From NCBI GenBank assembly GCA_902786745.1, contig CADADR010000002.1, positions 1 through 64,000 on the forward strand: a stretch of 64,000 bases of DNA, in the 5' to 3' direction. The notes under the pieces were generated by a model. The model searched no databases and was not told the DNA's origin. It saw only the letters and a list, made by a program, of their open reading frames with translations. The position numbers were made by a program, and so were the translations under genes. The DNA comes from an uncultured Bacteroidia bacterium (lineage in GTDB: Bacteria > Bacteroidota > Bacteroidia > Bacteroidales > F082). How positions within the stretch are numbered: position 1 is the first letter of the stretch; every line of letters begins with the position of its first letter. Below, in pieces: positions 46,701-55,397 of this stretch.

Positions 46701-47105
46701 GAGCACCTGCGTGCTGACCGTGTTGAAGGTCTTGTTGGGATAGGCATCATTGGAGCGGTAAAGCGCTTCGTTCTTCTCAAAGACAAATGGAGTTTCATCT
46801 GAGATGGGACGCGACTTTTGCGCAGGCAAGAGGTTATATTGGCCGTCAAGCTCCGCGAAGTCAGTCAACGTCACGGTGATGGCCGTTGCTTCGGTGTTTT
46901 GCGGTAGCATCAGGCTGACGCTTTGCCAGGGTAGTTGTGGCTCGCCGACGGTGCCATTTTGTATGGATTGTTCAAACGAGAGCGTTTGGTATTCACCGAC
47001 TTGCTGAACGATGGGCTTGTTGAAATGATAAGTGTGTGTAATGCTTTGAGCCGAAACAATGATGCTCGTAGCAAGAAGTAATAAGGTTAAAGATAGTCTT
47101 TTCAT
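43719..47105 (-). CDS. Gingipain-like C25 cysteine protease with T9SS sorting domain
   Basis: Protein of 1128 residues: signal peptide 1-19, a propeptide-like region with PQLPWQSVSLMLPQNTEA, then the C25 domain. The family motifs MVMIGGDVNLVPYRS, NIPSDSYYACLDG, GEIGEDDLLPELSIARLPF, NHFGHANTEYVSGW (His) and FKSQGCICGDFADDC (Cys) are all present. Immunoglobulin-like repeats of the NDPDGQVDFGESQTLNVGFRNVGN kind and a MAM-like part (VWVDNIVLPP) precede a T9SS domain. A short dispersed palindrome inside the gene adds the peptide EDGPSTSSGTF before the sorting domain. It is probably a secreted protease with lysine- or arginine-type specificity not inferable here. Confidence 0.87.
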   Translation of the reverse strand: MKRLSLTLLLLATSIIVSAQSITHTYHFNKPIVQQVGEYQTLSFEQSIQNGTVGEPQLPWQSVSLMLPQNTEATAITVTLTDFAELDGQYNLLPAQKSRPISDETPFVFEKNEALYRSNDAYPNKTFNTVSTQVLNGVSFAFGGFTPVKYKPASGQVSYAQTVTVTVEYQASRADHSRKLWLRPETRNSISRLAQNAEMLDSYTHRDGALPEYEMLLITPENYVEQFDDYVALYAGRGIRVRIATTQDIYDAMTGRDNKEKIRNYIIDEYEKHGISMVMIGGDVNLVPYRSLWCHAQEGYDDNIPSDSYYACLDGTLNDDGDNKWGEIGEDDLLPELSIARLPFTNANQLETILSKSFSYMTSPVLGEFRRPILAGEHLGDGVYASNDLERLIGECNYNGYTTFGYPEDYDFVRIYETPTHSWNPDELAAAINDGTQYVNHFGHANTEYVSGWYNWDITPSLFAGANGTDHNYFIFKSQGCICGDFADDCILERMVVNETGAVAAIGNSRYGWYNQMGDGPSNHYHRELIDAYCHERMASLGEALKESKIQTSPFITMDGEIGVLRWSFYALNALGDVGLSAWFDEPFTPEIECATTLPVGTNRIPFTVKDENGNGVYNFECRLFKGDELIALASTDANGVAELCFAAVNNTDVLDLYITGMNGWPQHLELGFDNANCAHVLFDNYALNDPDGQVDFGESQTLNVGFRNVGNLAANNVTATLSCNAPYITVTQGSATIGTVDSHATVSLDNAFSFTVSDDVPDQTVVTFILTCTNGNETWESLFDMTVNAPDYGRILTQLEEVDGNGNGHADSGETITLHFTGKNIGHSLSPNTVFGVYCSAPEILFDQNMFIIGELAVDDTFSVDFTLSIAEARNAQAFELILATYSGHYVVMDSYYLNVNSEMEDFETGDFSKYDWQFEGQGGWEIVSHGPYEGLYCAHTTSMGHSSHADMSLDYDFACDNEISFYVRTSTETGYDFLVFYVDGERYGRWSGQTGWTYISFMIPEGTHHLTWSYEKDGGATGGQDCVWVDNIVLPPMEVVLDVHEDGPSTSSGTFAFYSNGSWIINNPSTGSESEATVQVIDITGRILKSESINGCASINVNVAPGIYMLRLINGDEVKVQKIVVE
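43882..43962. repeat. Two dispersed palindrome copies inside the C25 gene
   Basis: TCTGAACCTGTCGAAGGA at 43882-43899 and CCCTGAGCTCGTCGAAGGG at 43941-43959 match the same core. On the coding strand the second encodes GPSTSSGT and the first SSTGSES, flanking the linker before the T9SS domain. Confidence 0.65.
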
Positions 47106-47125
47106 ATAATATAATTATTGAGCCG

Positions 47126-47133
47126 CAAAAGTA
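47126..47133 (-). promoter_or_regulatory. -7 element of the intact C25 protease gene
   Basis: TACTTTTG on the minus strand, 20 nt before the start at 47105. Confidence 0.5.
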
Positions 47134-47265
47134 AGTAGAAATTCGGAAAATGGGAGGGTTTTGCCTTAAAATCTCATTCGTTAGGATTGCATTGGTGTTA
47201 TCCTTTGGTGGATTAATGTAGGTCGCAAATTTAAAAATAATTGTTCTTGACTTCTAGATTTTTCC

Positions 47266-47273
47266 TAATTTTG
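47266..47273 (+). promoter_or_regulatory. -7 element of the ddh operon
   Basis: TAATTTTG, 19 nt before ATG 47293. An imperfect -33 (ATTG or TTG) lies 16-22 bases upstream. Confidence 0.6.
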
Positions 47274-47292
47274 CCCTTTAAATCTCAAACAA

Positions 47293-48186
47293 ATGAAAAA
47301 GATTAGAGCTGCCATCGTTGGCTACGGTAATGTGGGCCGCTTCGCTCTTGAAGCCCTTGAAGCCGCCCCCGACTTCGAAGTGGCGGGTATCGTCCGCCGC
47401 AATGCTAACAAAACTATTGAACTCTCTGCCTACGAAGTGGTGAAAGACATCAAGGAACTGAAAGACGTGGATGTGGCCATTTTGGCTTGCCCCACGCGCA
47501 GTTGCCCCGAGTACGCCAAACAGATTCTTCCTTTGGGCATCAACACCGTAGATTCCTTTGATATCCATACCTCCATTGTGGACTACCGTCGTGAATTGAT
47601 GCCTATTAATAAGGAAACGAAGACCGTTAGTGTCATCGCCGCTGGATGGGATCCAGGCTCGGATTCCATCGTCCGTACCTTGATGCAAAGCCTTGCACCT
47701 AAGGGTTTGTCCTACACTAATTTCGGTCCTGGTATGTCGATGGGCCACAGTGTCTGTGTGCGCTCCAAGAAAGGTGTGAAGAACGCCCTCTCGGTGACCA
47801 TCCCGTTGGGTGAAGGCATCCACCGTCGTATGGTGTATGTCGAATTGGAAGACGGTGCCACGCTTGAACAAGTGACCAAGGATATCAAGGCTGATCCGTA
47901 TTTCGCTAACGACGAGACCCATGTGTTTGCCGTCGACAGTGTCGATGCCGTGCGCGACATGGGACACGGTGTGAACCTCGTGCGCAAGGGCGTTTCGGGC
48001 AAGACCCAGAACCAACGCATGGAGTTCAATATGAGCATCAACAACCCCGCTTTGACGGGACAGGTGTTAGTGAATGTGGCCCGCGCCACGATGCGCCTGC
48101 AACCGGGATGCTACACGATGGTGGAGATTCCTGTCATCGACATGCTCCCAGGCGATCGCGAGGATTGGATTGGGAAACTAGTGTAA
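47293..48186 (+). CDS. ddh: meso-Diaminopimelate D-dehydrogenase
   Basis: Protein of 297 residues making meso-diaminopimelate from tetrahydrodipicolinate with NADPH and ammonia, in one step, for lysine and peptidoglycan. The Rossmann motif AAIVGYGNVGRFALEAL is at 6-22. Substrate and cofactor loops CPTRSCPEYAKQILPLGINTVDSFDIH, GWDPGSDSIVRTLMQ, NFGPGMSMGHSVCVRS and NNPALTGQVLVN are all typical. This enzyme is common in Bacteroidales. It is the first gene of an operon with a DUF922-like protein and a GH3 enzyme. Confidence 0.96.
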   Translation: MKKIRAAIVGYGNVGRFALEALEAAPDFEVAGIVRRNANKTIELSAYEVVKDIKELKDVDVAILACPTRSCPEYAKQILPLGINTVDSFDIHTSIVDYRRELMPINKETKTVSVIAAGWDPGSDSIVRTLMQSLAPKGLSYTNFGPGMSMGHSVCVRSKKGVKNALSVTIPLGEGIHRRMVYVELEDGATLEQVTKDIKADPYFANDETHVFAVDSVDAVRDMGHGVNLVRKGVSGKTQNQRMEFNMSINNPALTGQVLVNVARATMRLQPGCYTMVEIPVIDMLPGDREDWIGKLV

Positions 48187-48200
48187 CATAAATAAAAAAC

Positions 48201-48944
48201 ATGAAAAAGACCCTATTGCTTTTATGTCTTTGTCTTTTTGTGACTTCCATTCAGGCACAAAAAGAGCAAGTTTATCAGAATGAATCAAAAACGCATATTG
48301 GATGGCAACCCGATAGGCGTTTGACCAAGGAAGATTATCAGGGTGATTTTAATAATGATCCCAGACATCAAAAATACTGTGATAAAGTAGGGCTATGTGT
48401 GAATGCTGCTACAGGTGTCTTTTATAGGGTTGATGCGCGAAAAGGAAGGTATAAGCCTGGCAAGTATTATGAGAAGCTCTATGTTTCTCCTCTTTTTCAA
48501 AAGAACATTTCATGCTATTCTTCCACTGCAGATTCCTTGGATTTTGCAAAACAACAATTGGTGTTTGATATTGACGAACTAACGGCTCGTTATATGAAAT
48601 ATCAATTTCATCATTTCTTGGATAGTTTTAACCTTCATTGCGATAATGAATGTACTTTCTTTTTCTTGAGTTTTTATGAAGAAGCCATGGCCATTCGTGA
48701 TACTGTTATTGCACGATACTCGCATGATGTCTATCTCGTAAATAGAGAAGGAGCGTACGATGAGTGGCGTCAAAGAGTTGACCAATTGTTGGATACTTAT
48801 AAAGATTATGCCACTACTCCTGAAGAAGTGCAGCGTATTTTGTTTGATAAACCTCTTGATAAGAAATTGAAACTGGCTAAATCTTTGATGCCAAGTTGGT
48901 TTGCTAAACAAAAACAAAAGGAAATGCAGCAAGATGAAAAATAG
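48201..48944 (+). CDS. Exported DUF922-like protein with degenerate metal site
   Basis: Protein of 247 residues with a signal peptide (MKKTLLLLCLCLFVTSIQAQ). The mature part has IGWQPDRRLTKEDYQGDF, LCVNAATGVFYRVDARKG, SCYSSTADSLDFAKQQLVFDIDELTARYM. In DUF922-type proteins the last block reads HEQxHFDIxEL. Here the histidines are replaced (KQQLVFDIDEL), so a metalloprotease activity is unlikely. A charged helical tail follows. It starts 14 nt after ddh and overlaps the GH3 gene by 11 bases. The family call rests on these motif matches and is tentative. Confidence 0.55.
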   Translation: MKKTLLLLCLCLFVTSIQAQKEQVYQNESKTHIGWQPDRRLTKEDYQGDFNNDPRHQKYCDKVGLCVNAATGVFYRVDARKGRYKPGKYYEKLYVSPLFQKNISCYSSTADSLDFAKQQLVFDIDELTARYMKYQFHHFLDSFNLHCDNECTFFFLSFYEEAMAIRDTVIARYSHDVYLVNREGAYDEWRQRVDQLLDTYKDYATTPEEVQRILFDKPLDKKLKLAKSLMPSWFAKQKQKEMQQDEK

Positions 48945-51276
48945 ACTTCTGCTTTTTTACATAACGGTCTTTGTGGCGATTGCAACTGTTTCCTGCAATA
49001 GGAAAGATCGTGTTTCGGAACTCATTAACCAAATGACCCTCGAGGAGAAATGCGGTCAACTGACCTGCCCGATGGGTTTCAACTTCTATGGGAAGGAAGG
49101 CGATTCGCTTTGGCTTGCGGAGGATTTTATTGGCATGATGGACACCATGCCACTCGGATCGTGCTGGGCAGTGCTCCGTGCCGATCCTTGGTCGCGAAAG
49201 ACGGTGGAAACTGGCTTGAAGCCTCGTGAGTCGGCAAGGCTGCTGAACATGATGCAACGCCATGCGGTGGAAAACACACGGCTCGGCATTCCGTTGCTGT
49301 TTTGCGAAGAAACACCTCATGGCCACATGGCCGTTGGAACTACCGTTTTTCCGACGGGAATAGGCCAAGCCAGTACTTGGGACTGCGCCCTCATGGAACA
49401 AATGGGTGAGGTGATGGGGCGTGAAGTGCGTTTGCAAGGCGCACAAGTGGGCTATGGCCCCGTCCTTGATATTGCCCGCGATCCAAGGTGGTCAAGGGTG
49501 GAAGAGACCATGGGCGAAGACCCGTATCTCTCCGGTGTTTTGGGTGCAGCGATAGTGAAAGGAATGCAGAAAAACGTCTGTGCCACCTTGAAGCATTTAG
49601 CCGCTTACGGCATCCCGCAAGGAGGCCACAATGCCGCCACAGCGGATGTCGGCCCCAACAGGCTGATGACGGAGTATCTGCCTTCCTTCGAAAAAGCCAT
49701 CAAACGAGGCCATGCTAAATCCGTGATGACCTCCTACAACACCATCGACGGTGTGCCTTGCTCGGCCAATGAATGGCTTTTGCAAGACATTCTGCGCAAC
49801 TCATGGGACTTCAAAGGCGTGGTTTTCTCCGATTTGAATGCTGTGAATGCCATCTATGCCACACAACATGTGGCCGCCGACCCTGCCGAGGCCGCTGCCA
49901 TGGCTTTGAAAGCCGGTGTCGATATCGACTTGGGCGGTTACAACTATGGCGGTTTCTTGAAAGAGGCCTTGCAGCGAGGTCTCGTCAGCGCGTCCGACAT
50001 CGACCGCGCCGTACGCCATGTATTACAACTGAAATTCGACCTCGGACTGTTTGACAATCCTTACGTTGACGAGGCTTTGGCCGAAACTGAGGTGGGCACC
50101 AAAGAAAATGCCCAGTTGGCCAAGCAAGTGGCTTTGGAATCGGCTGTGCTGCTGAAAAACGATGGCATTTTACCCTTTGGCGAGAACATTAAAAAGGTCG
50201 CTGTCATCGGGCCGAATTCCGACAATATTTATAACCAACTTGGCGACTACACTGCGCCGCAGGACCCCGACCGCATCGTGACCATGCTCGAAGGCATCCG
50301 CGAAAAGGGCAGGGCAGAGGTGACCTACACCAAAGGCTGTGCTGTGCGCGACGAGAACGACGCCAATATTGATGAGGCGGTGAGAATCTCCAAGGCCGCT
50401 GATGTGGTGGTGTTGGTTGTGGGCGGCTCCTCCGCCCGCGACTTCAAGACAAGCTACGAGGATACTGGTGCCGCTATCGTCAATGAATCCATTTCCGACA
50501 TGGACTGCGGCGAAGGTTACGACCGCTCCACTTTGAGGCTTTTGGGCAAGCAAGAGGAACTGATGCAGCGTATCTACGCGACGGGTAAGCCTGTAGTGAC
50601 TGTTTATATCCAAGGCCGTCCCTTGGACATGAACCTTGCCGCCGAAAAGTCAAACGCCCTACTGACGATGTGGTATCCTGGCATGGAAGGCGGTTCCGCC
50701 TTGGCCGACATCCTTTGGGGCGATTACAATCCTGCTGGTCGTCTGCCGATTTCCATTCCACGTTCCGTGGGGCAAATACCTGTCTATTATTCCCAACCTG
50801 TCACGGGGGATTATGTGGAGGAATCGGCAAGACCGTTGTTCATCTTTGGCTATGGTTTGAGCTTTACCCAGTTCGAATACAGCAACTTGCAAGTTGAACA
50901 GTTTGAGGCCATAGATTCCAATCGCACAACCTCTGCTAGGAATGACATGGCCTCAACCTATGACATGGCCGACACCTTATGTAGAGTCACTTGCACCGTG
51001 AAAAACATCGGCCCCTTTGATGGTGACGAAGTCGCCCAGCTCTACGTCCGTGATGAGGTTGCCAGCATCGCGCCTGCTTCCAAATTACTGAAAGACTTTC
51101 AACGTGTGCATATTAATAAAGGTGAAACGAAGGAAGTCAATTTCTACCTCATGCAAGGTGATTTGGCCGTGTATTCAAAGGAAATAGGCTGGCATATAGA
51201 GCCTGGCGATTTCACCATTATGGTTGGCGGGAGTTCAGAAAACTGTGCGCTTTCCGCTACTGTTGAAGTAAAGTAA
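48934..51276 (+). CDS. Glycoside hydrolase family 3 (beta-glucosidase/xylosidase-like) lipoprotein
   Basis: Lipoprotein of 780 residues (lipobox IATVSC at Cys21). The GH3 N-terminal barrel shows PLLFCEETPHGHMAVGTTVFPTGIGQAS, YGPVLDIARDPRWSRVEETMGEDPYLSG, and the nucleophile region GVVFSDLNAVNAI (Asp). The C-terminal alpha/beta domain (VAVIGPNSDNIYNQLGDYT) and a fibronectin-III-like tail (VTCTVKNIGPFDGDEVAQLYV) are complete. ATG 48934 gives a proper lipoprotein signal; the longer frame lies inside the previous gene. The substrate, probably a beta-linked glucan or xylan product, cannot be told from sequence. Confidence 0.93.
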   Translation: MKNRLLLFYITVFVAIATVSCNRKDRVSELINQMTLEEKCGQLTCPMGFNFYGKEGDSLWLAEDFIGMMDTMPLGSCWAVLRADPWSRKTVETGLKPRESARLLNMMQRHAVENTRLGIPLLFCEETPHGHMAVGTTVFPTGIGQASTWDCALMEQMGEVMGREVRLQGAQVGYGPVLDIARDPRWSRVEETMGEDPYLSGVLGAAIVKGMQKNVCATLKHLAAYGIPQGGHNAATADVGPNRLMTEYLPSFEKAIKRGHAKSVMTSYNTIDGVPCSANEWLLQDILRNSWDFKGVVFSDLNAVNAIYATQHVAADPAEAAAMALKAGVDIDLGGYNYGGFLKEALQRGLVSASDIDRAVRHVLQLKFDLGLFDNPYVDEALAETEVGTKENAQLAKQVALESAVLLKNDGILPFGENIKKVAVIGPNSDNIYNQLGDYTAPQDPDRIVTMLEGIREKGRAEVTYTKGCAVRDENDANIDEAVRISKAADVVVLVVGGSSARDFKTSYEDTGAAIVNESISDMDCGEGYDRSTLRLLGKQEELMQRIYATGKPVVTVYIQGRPLDMNLAAEKSNALLTMWYPGMEGGSALADILWGDYNPAGRLPISIPRSVGQIPVYYSQPVTGDYVEESARPLFIFGYGLSFTQFEYSNLQVEQFEAIDSNRTTSARNDMASTYDMADTLCRVTCTVKNIGPFDGDEVAQLYVRDEVASIAPASKLLKDFQRVHINKGETKEVNFYLMQGDLAVYSKEIGWHIEPGDFTIMVGGSSENCALSATVEVK

Positions 51277-52740
51277 TCAGCTCACTTTTACATTCACAAT
51301 ACCGTTTCTGTCGCAACGCACCACAATGCGCTTGTATTCGGTATTGCCTTCGTAGACGCATTGTATGATGATGGTGATGTGGTATACTTTTTTGCCTTCG
51401 ATGGGCTTGTATTCGTTGTCCTCCCAAGTGCCGGAGAGCGGGAAACTCGGATTGTCCATCTTACGGGTGTATTCCGTGAAGTTATATCTCAGGATGTCGT
51501 TGATGCCTCGTAGGGGATAAGGGCTGGCCTTGGCCAATTCTGTCGGCCAGAGTTGTACCTTTTTACGATAAAGCAAAACCTTCTCGTCTTTACCGCTCAC
51601 CTCAGCGAAGAGCGGATTGCGGCTACGCAACTTGATGACTTCGGGAATGATTTTGTCGCTATCAATGAAGTCGACACTGTCCTTGCTCCATCCGATATAT
51701 TTCTCCTTGACACGGAAATCGGTGCGGGTGTCAAAGACCTTGTTGCTGACACGCTTTGCAAAGATAAGGCGTAACCAGTCTTTCAAGCGGTCCTTAAACA
51801 TGTAACTGATCACCAGCGCGATGAGGAAGGGCAGGGTGAAGTTGCCATATCTTTGTTGGAAGAAGAACGACGACAGCGTGGCCACCACCATGGCGGCGCC
51901 GGCAGCCAGACTGTACATGATCTGCTCCACCAAGAAGGTGTTCTTTCGTTTGGTAGCGTTGAGGTAGAGGTCGCTTTCAGTGAATTTCTTCAGCAGGCTG
52001 GCGCGGAAAACGAAGTCCTCGTTACCTTTCTCGTCGTCGGCCTTCACGCATAGGTAACCCTTTTGTTCCCTGTAGTTCCTTTCGTTGAGGAGCACTTCTT
52101 TGAAAAGTGCTTCCAGCTGTGGATACTCTTCGGGATGCTTCAGCCGGATGTTGTCGCGGAGTCTATAAGCATATTTCTCCAAGACATTGCTCAAAAACTC
52201 ATCGCCATAGGCAAATACTTGTCTTATCCTATCTGTTGCTTTTTTCTTGTTCAACTGACCAATTAGATGACGATAACGCTCCAATATCTTGCGACCGTCT
52301 GTCAGATACTGATGGCACGATTCCATGCGGTTTTCAGCATCTTCTTTTTGCGTGATGGCAAAGCAACCGTCACGGAATGCACTCTTTGCAATGGCGCAAT
52401 ACATCTTGATGGCGTGGGTCAGGTCTTGCGTGTCTTTAGGGGCGCTGCTCATGTCGTTGAAGTTGGAGATGAGCGCTTGGCTTGGAAGCAGTTGCTCGTC
52501 GTTGGCCAACTCATGCAGGCTATAGGAAGGGGTGATGAGGCGTACACCCGACTTGAGGTCGCGATAGAAGTCCTCTTTGCTGTATTTTGCCGCGTTGATG
52601 TCAAGACTGTTAGGGACAAAAATCCATGTATTCATCACATAATCGCGGAATTTTGTCTTTCGTTCTGCTGTCTCTGTGTTGAATCCCACCTTGAACTCCA
52701 AGGTGAACTTGTCATGGATTTTTGTCTCTAAGTCAATCAT
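51277..52740 (-). CDS. Membrane protein of unknown function
   Basis: Protein of 487 residues without a signal peptide. A charged, helical N-terminal half (KFTLEFKVGFNTETAERKTKFRDYVMNTWIFVPNSLDINAAKYSKEDF) leads to two adjacent transmembrane helices near residues 290-335 (SLAAGAAMVVATLSSFFF and FTLPFLIALVISYMF). A cytoplasmic beta-rich tail (YKPIEGKKVYHITIIIQC) ends it. No family is recognised. It overlaps the plsC stop by four bases (ATGA), so it is co-translated with the acyltransferase; a role in lipid or envelope upkeep is possible. Its stop abuts the GH3 stop. Confidence 0.65.
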   Translation of the reverse strand: MIDLETKIHDKFTLEFKVGFNTETAERKTKFRDYVMNTWIFVPNSLDINAAKYSKEDFYRDLKSGVRLITPSYSLHELANDEQLLPSQALISNFNDMSSAPKDTQDLTHAIKMYCAIAKSAFRDGCFAITQKEDAENRMESCHQYLTDGRKILERYRHLIGQLNKKKATDRIRQVFAYGDEFLSNVLEKYAYRLRDNIRLKHPEEYPQLEALFKEVLLNERNYREQKGYLCVKADDEKGNEDFVFRASLLKKFTESDLYLNATKRKNTFLVEQIMYSLAAGAAMVVATLSSFFFQQRYGNFTLPFLIALVISYMFKDRLKDWLRLIFAKRVSNKVFDTRTDFRVKEKYIGWSKDSVDFIDSDKIIPEVIKLRSRNPLFAEVSGKDEKVLLYRKKVQLWPTELAKASPYPLRGINDILRYNFTEYTRKMDNPSFPLSGTWEDNEYKPIEGKKVYHITIIIQCVYEGNTEYKRIVVRCDRNGIVNVKVS

Positions 52741-53315
52741 TGCTGTGCGTTTCTGTATTGTTCGTCAAGATTAAAGCCTTCAGGGTGTTTGGCTTTGATG
52801 TCTTTGTAGTAGTCCCAAATCTCGGCAAGGTCTTTGTCGTAATCGCCCGTAGGATAGAAGATCCTTTCGATGCCGCAGTATTTCCTCTTGTAGTCAATGA
52901 AACCCATGACGATAGGAACATGGGCACCTTCGGCGATAACATAGAAGCCTTTCTTCCAGTGTTTCACCGCCTTCCTCGTCCCTTCGGGGCAGATGAGGAG
53001 ATGGGTGTCCTTGGTTTTGCTGAACATGTCGACCATCTGGTCTACGAGATGGTTCTGGTGGCCACGGTTGACCGGGATGCCGCCTAACTTCTTCAAGATC
53101 CAGCCGATGACGGGCTTGAAGAACTCCTGTTTGATCATCACCTTGAACTTGATGCCGTAGTACCAATAGAATCCAAGGCCGACGAAGAAGTCTTCGATGG
53201 CGGTGTGGGGCGCAACGATGCATACCGCATTGCCCAAGTCAGCTGGAGCTTCGTTGACAGTCGTCCAACCGCCAAGACGAAGCCCCAGTTTCGCTATTTG
53301 TTTCTTTAAACCCAT
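52737..53315 (-). CDS. 1-acyl-sn-glycerol-3-phosphate acyltransferase-like protein
   Basis: Protein of 192 residues of the PlsC/LPLAT family, which adds acyl chains to lysophosphatidate or related lipids at the inner membrane. The catalytic HX4D is APHTAIEDFF, and the other family blocks are GIPVNRGHQN and ICPEGTRKAVKHWKKGF. ATG 53315 (MGLKKQ) starts 2 nt after the M13 peptidase stop. The short length and lack of an N-terminal helix are like the small soluble-looking members of the family. Substrate specificity is not clear. Confidence 0.87.
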   Translation of the reverse strand: MGLKKQIAKLGLRLGGWTTVNEAPADLGNAVCIVAPHTAIEDFFVGLGFYWYYGIKFKVMIKQEFFKPVIGWILKKLGGIPVNRGHQNHLVDQMVDMFSKTKDTHLLICPEGTRKAVKHWKKGFYVIAEGAHVPIVMGFIDYKRKYCGIERIFYPTGDYDKDLAEIWDYYKDIKAKHPEGFNLDEQYRNAQQ

Positions 53316-53317
53316 GA

Positions 53318-55363
53318 TTACCAAATGACGGCACGCTCTTCGGGAGCGATATACATGGCGTTTTCGGGTTGGATGTCGAAGGCTTCGTAGAAGTGCGGCA
53401 TCGAGCCGAGGGTGCGGTTGACGCGAGCCTCAGCAGGCGAGTGCACGTCGGTCTTCACTTGGCGCTCGATGTATTTGTCGCGCGAGTTGTTGCGCCAGAT
53501 GGTGCCGTAGCTGATGAAGAAGCGTTGGGCAGGGGTGAAGCCGTCGATGCTTTGGTTGGCCTTGGCTTCTTCAGTCATCTGATAGGCATCCCATGCGACG
53601 TTGAGGCCGCCGAGGTCGGCAATGTTCTCGCCAAGGGTCAGCTGGCCGTTGATTTGGTTGCCTCTCACTTGGAACTCGTCAAAGAGTTTCACGAGTTGCT
53701 GCGTGCGGTCGGCAAACTTGGTGGCATCTTCTTCAGTCCACCAGTTGTTGAGGTTACCGTTTTCATCATACTTGCAGCCTTGGTCGTCGAAGCCGTGAGT
53801 CATTTCATGGCCGATCACCACACCGATGCCACCGTAGTTGACGGCGTCGTCAGCATCCATGTTGAAGAACGGAGGCTGAAGGATGGCGGCGGGGAACACG
53901 ATTTCGTTCATCTCGGGGCTATAGTAGGCGTTGACGGTCTGAGGTGTCATGAACCATTCGTCCTTGTCGACGGGCTTTCCGATCTTGGCCATTTCTCTCT
54001 CGGTCTCGAAGCGGATGGCGCGGTGTACGTTCTCGAAATACGAATCAGGTGTGACCTCATACTTGCTGTAGTCCTTCCACTTGTCAGGATAACCGATCTT
54101 CACATTGAAGCAGTCGAGCTTATGCAAGGCCTTGGCTTTGGTCTCGTCGCTCATCCAATCGAGGTTCTTGATGCGTTCGCCCAAGGCGGTGCGCAGGTTG
54201 CCAACGAGGTTGAGCATACGCTCTTTTGCCTCTGCTGGGAAGTGCTTTTCAACATAAAGCTGTCCGACGGCTTCACCAAGGCAACCAGAGGTGGCGTCAA
54301 GGATGCGGCGCCAACGGGGCTGTTGTACCTCTTGACCATAGAGATAGTTGCCGTAGAAGTTGAAGTTCTCAGCGTCGAGGTCGCTGCTCAGCATCGAAGC
54401 GCTGCCGTGGATGACTTTCCAACGCAGGTAGTCCTTGATGGTGCTGAGGTCGGTGTTGAGGATGATCTTGTTCAGGTTGGCGATGAAGTCAGGCATACCA
54501 ACGTTGAGCGAGTCGAAAGCAGGAGCGCCAGCGGCATCGAAATAGTTGTCCCAGTTGAAAATGGGTGTTGATTTCTGCAACTCGGCACGGCTGCGTTTGT
54601 TGTACATGCGGTCGGGGTCACGCATCTCCACACGGCTCAATGAGTTCTTGGCCAACTGGGTCTCAAGGGCGAGGATGCCCTGGGCTTTCTTGGCAGCTTC
54701 GATGGAGTCGGTGCCGGTGAGTTGGAACATCTTGGCCACATGCTCGACATACTTGTCGCGCATCTCCTGTGATTCAGCAACAAGGTAGTCGTCGCGATCG
54801 GTCAGGCTGAGGCCGCCTTGGTAGAGGTGCATGATGACCATCTCGGCGTTCTTCGGGTCGGAGCTGCCTCCGGCATTGAAGAAGCCCCCGATGCCGTCGC
54901 TGTGCAGTTTGCCCATCAGTTCGGCTAAGTCGGCCTTGTCGTTGAGGCCGTCAATCATGTCAAAATAAGGTTGCAATTCGCTGTAACCGCGTGCGTCGAT
55001 GGCCACGGTGTCCATGCCTGCATTGTAGAAGTCGCGGATCTTTTGGGCGACGCTGCCAATAGTGGCGTTGGTGTCTTTCGAGACCTCGTCGATGATGTCT
55101 TGAATCAGGATCTCGTTGTGCTGGTCGATCTCGGTGAAGGCACCATAGGTGGAGTACTCTTCGGGGATGGGATTGTTCTTGATCCAGTTGTTGTTGGCAT
55201 AACGGAAGAAGTCTTCCGCAGGGTTGATGGTGGTGTCCATGTTGCTCAGGTCGATGGCCGGAACAATTTCTTTCTCGGGTTGAGGTGTTTCGACTGCCTT
55301 CTGTGCGCAGCCTGCTGCCATTGTACTTAAAATCATCATGGCTACAATGTGTTTTTTCTTCAT
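53318..55363 (-). CDS. pepO: M13-family metallopeptidase (PepO/neprilysin-like) lipoprotein
   Basis: Lipoprotein of 681 residues (lipobox MAAGC at Cys19), a zinc endopeptidase for short peptides. N-terminal M13 region: DFFRYANNNWIKNNPIPEEYSTYGAF. Catalytic region: NEIVFPAAILQPPFF, VVIGHEMTHGFDDQG (HExxH), ENIADLGGL (second zinc Glu) and the C-terminal VNRTLGSMPHFYEAFDI. Typical length. It lies 34 nt after dnaX and 2 nt before plsC in the same direction, so it is probably in one operon with both. Confidence 0.95.
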   Translation of the reverse strand: MKKKHIVAMMILSTMAAGCAQKAVETPQPEKEIVPAIDLSNMDTTINPAEDFFRYANNNWIKNNPIPEEYSTYGAFTEIDQHNEILIQDIIDEVSKDTNATIGSVAQKIRDFYNAGMDTVAIDARGYSELQPYFDMIDGLNDKADLAELMGKLHSDGIGGFFNAGGSSDPKNAEMVIMHLYQGGLSLTDRDDYLVAESQEMRDKYVEHVAKMFQLTGTDSIEAAKKAQGILALETQLAKNSLSRVEMRDPDRMYNKRSRAELQKSTPIFNWDNYFDAAGAPAFDSLNVGMPDFIANLNKIILNTDLSTIKDYLRWKVIHGSASMLSSDLDAENFNFYGNYLYGQEVQQPRWRRILDATSGCLGEAVGQLYVEKHFPAEAKERMLNLVGNLRTALGERIKNLDWMSDETKAKALHKLDCFNVKIGYPDKWKDYSKYEVTPDSYFENVHRAIRFETEREMAKIGKPVDKDEWFMTPQTVNAYYSPEMNEIVFPAAILQPPFFNMDADDAVNYGGIGVVIGHEMTHGFDDQGCKYDENGNLNNWWTEEDATKFADRTQQLVKLFDEFQVRGNQINGQLTLGENIADLGGLNVAWDAYQMTEEAKANQSIDGFTPAQRFFISYGTIWRNNSRDKYIERQVKTDVHSPAEARVNRTLGSMPHFYEAFDIQPENAMYIAPEERAVIW

Positions 55364-55397
55364 TTTGTATTTGGTTTGATATTGGATTGATTCGTAT

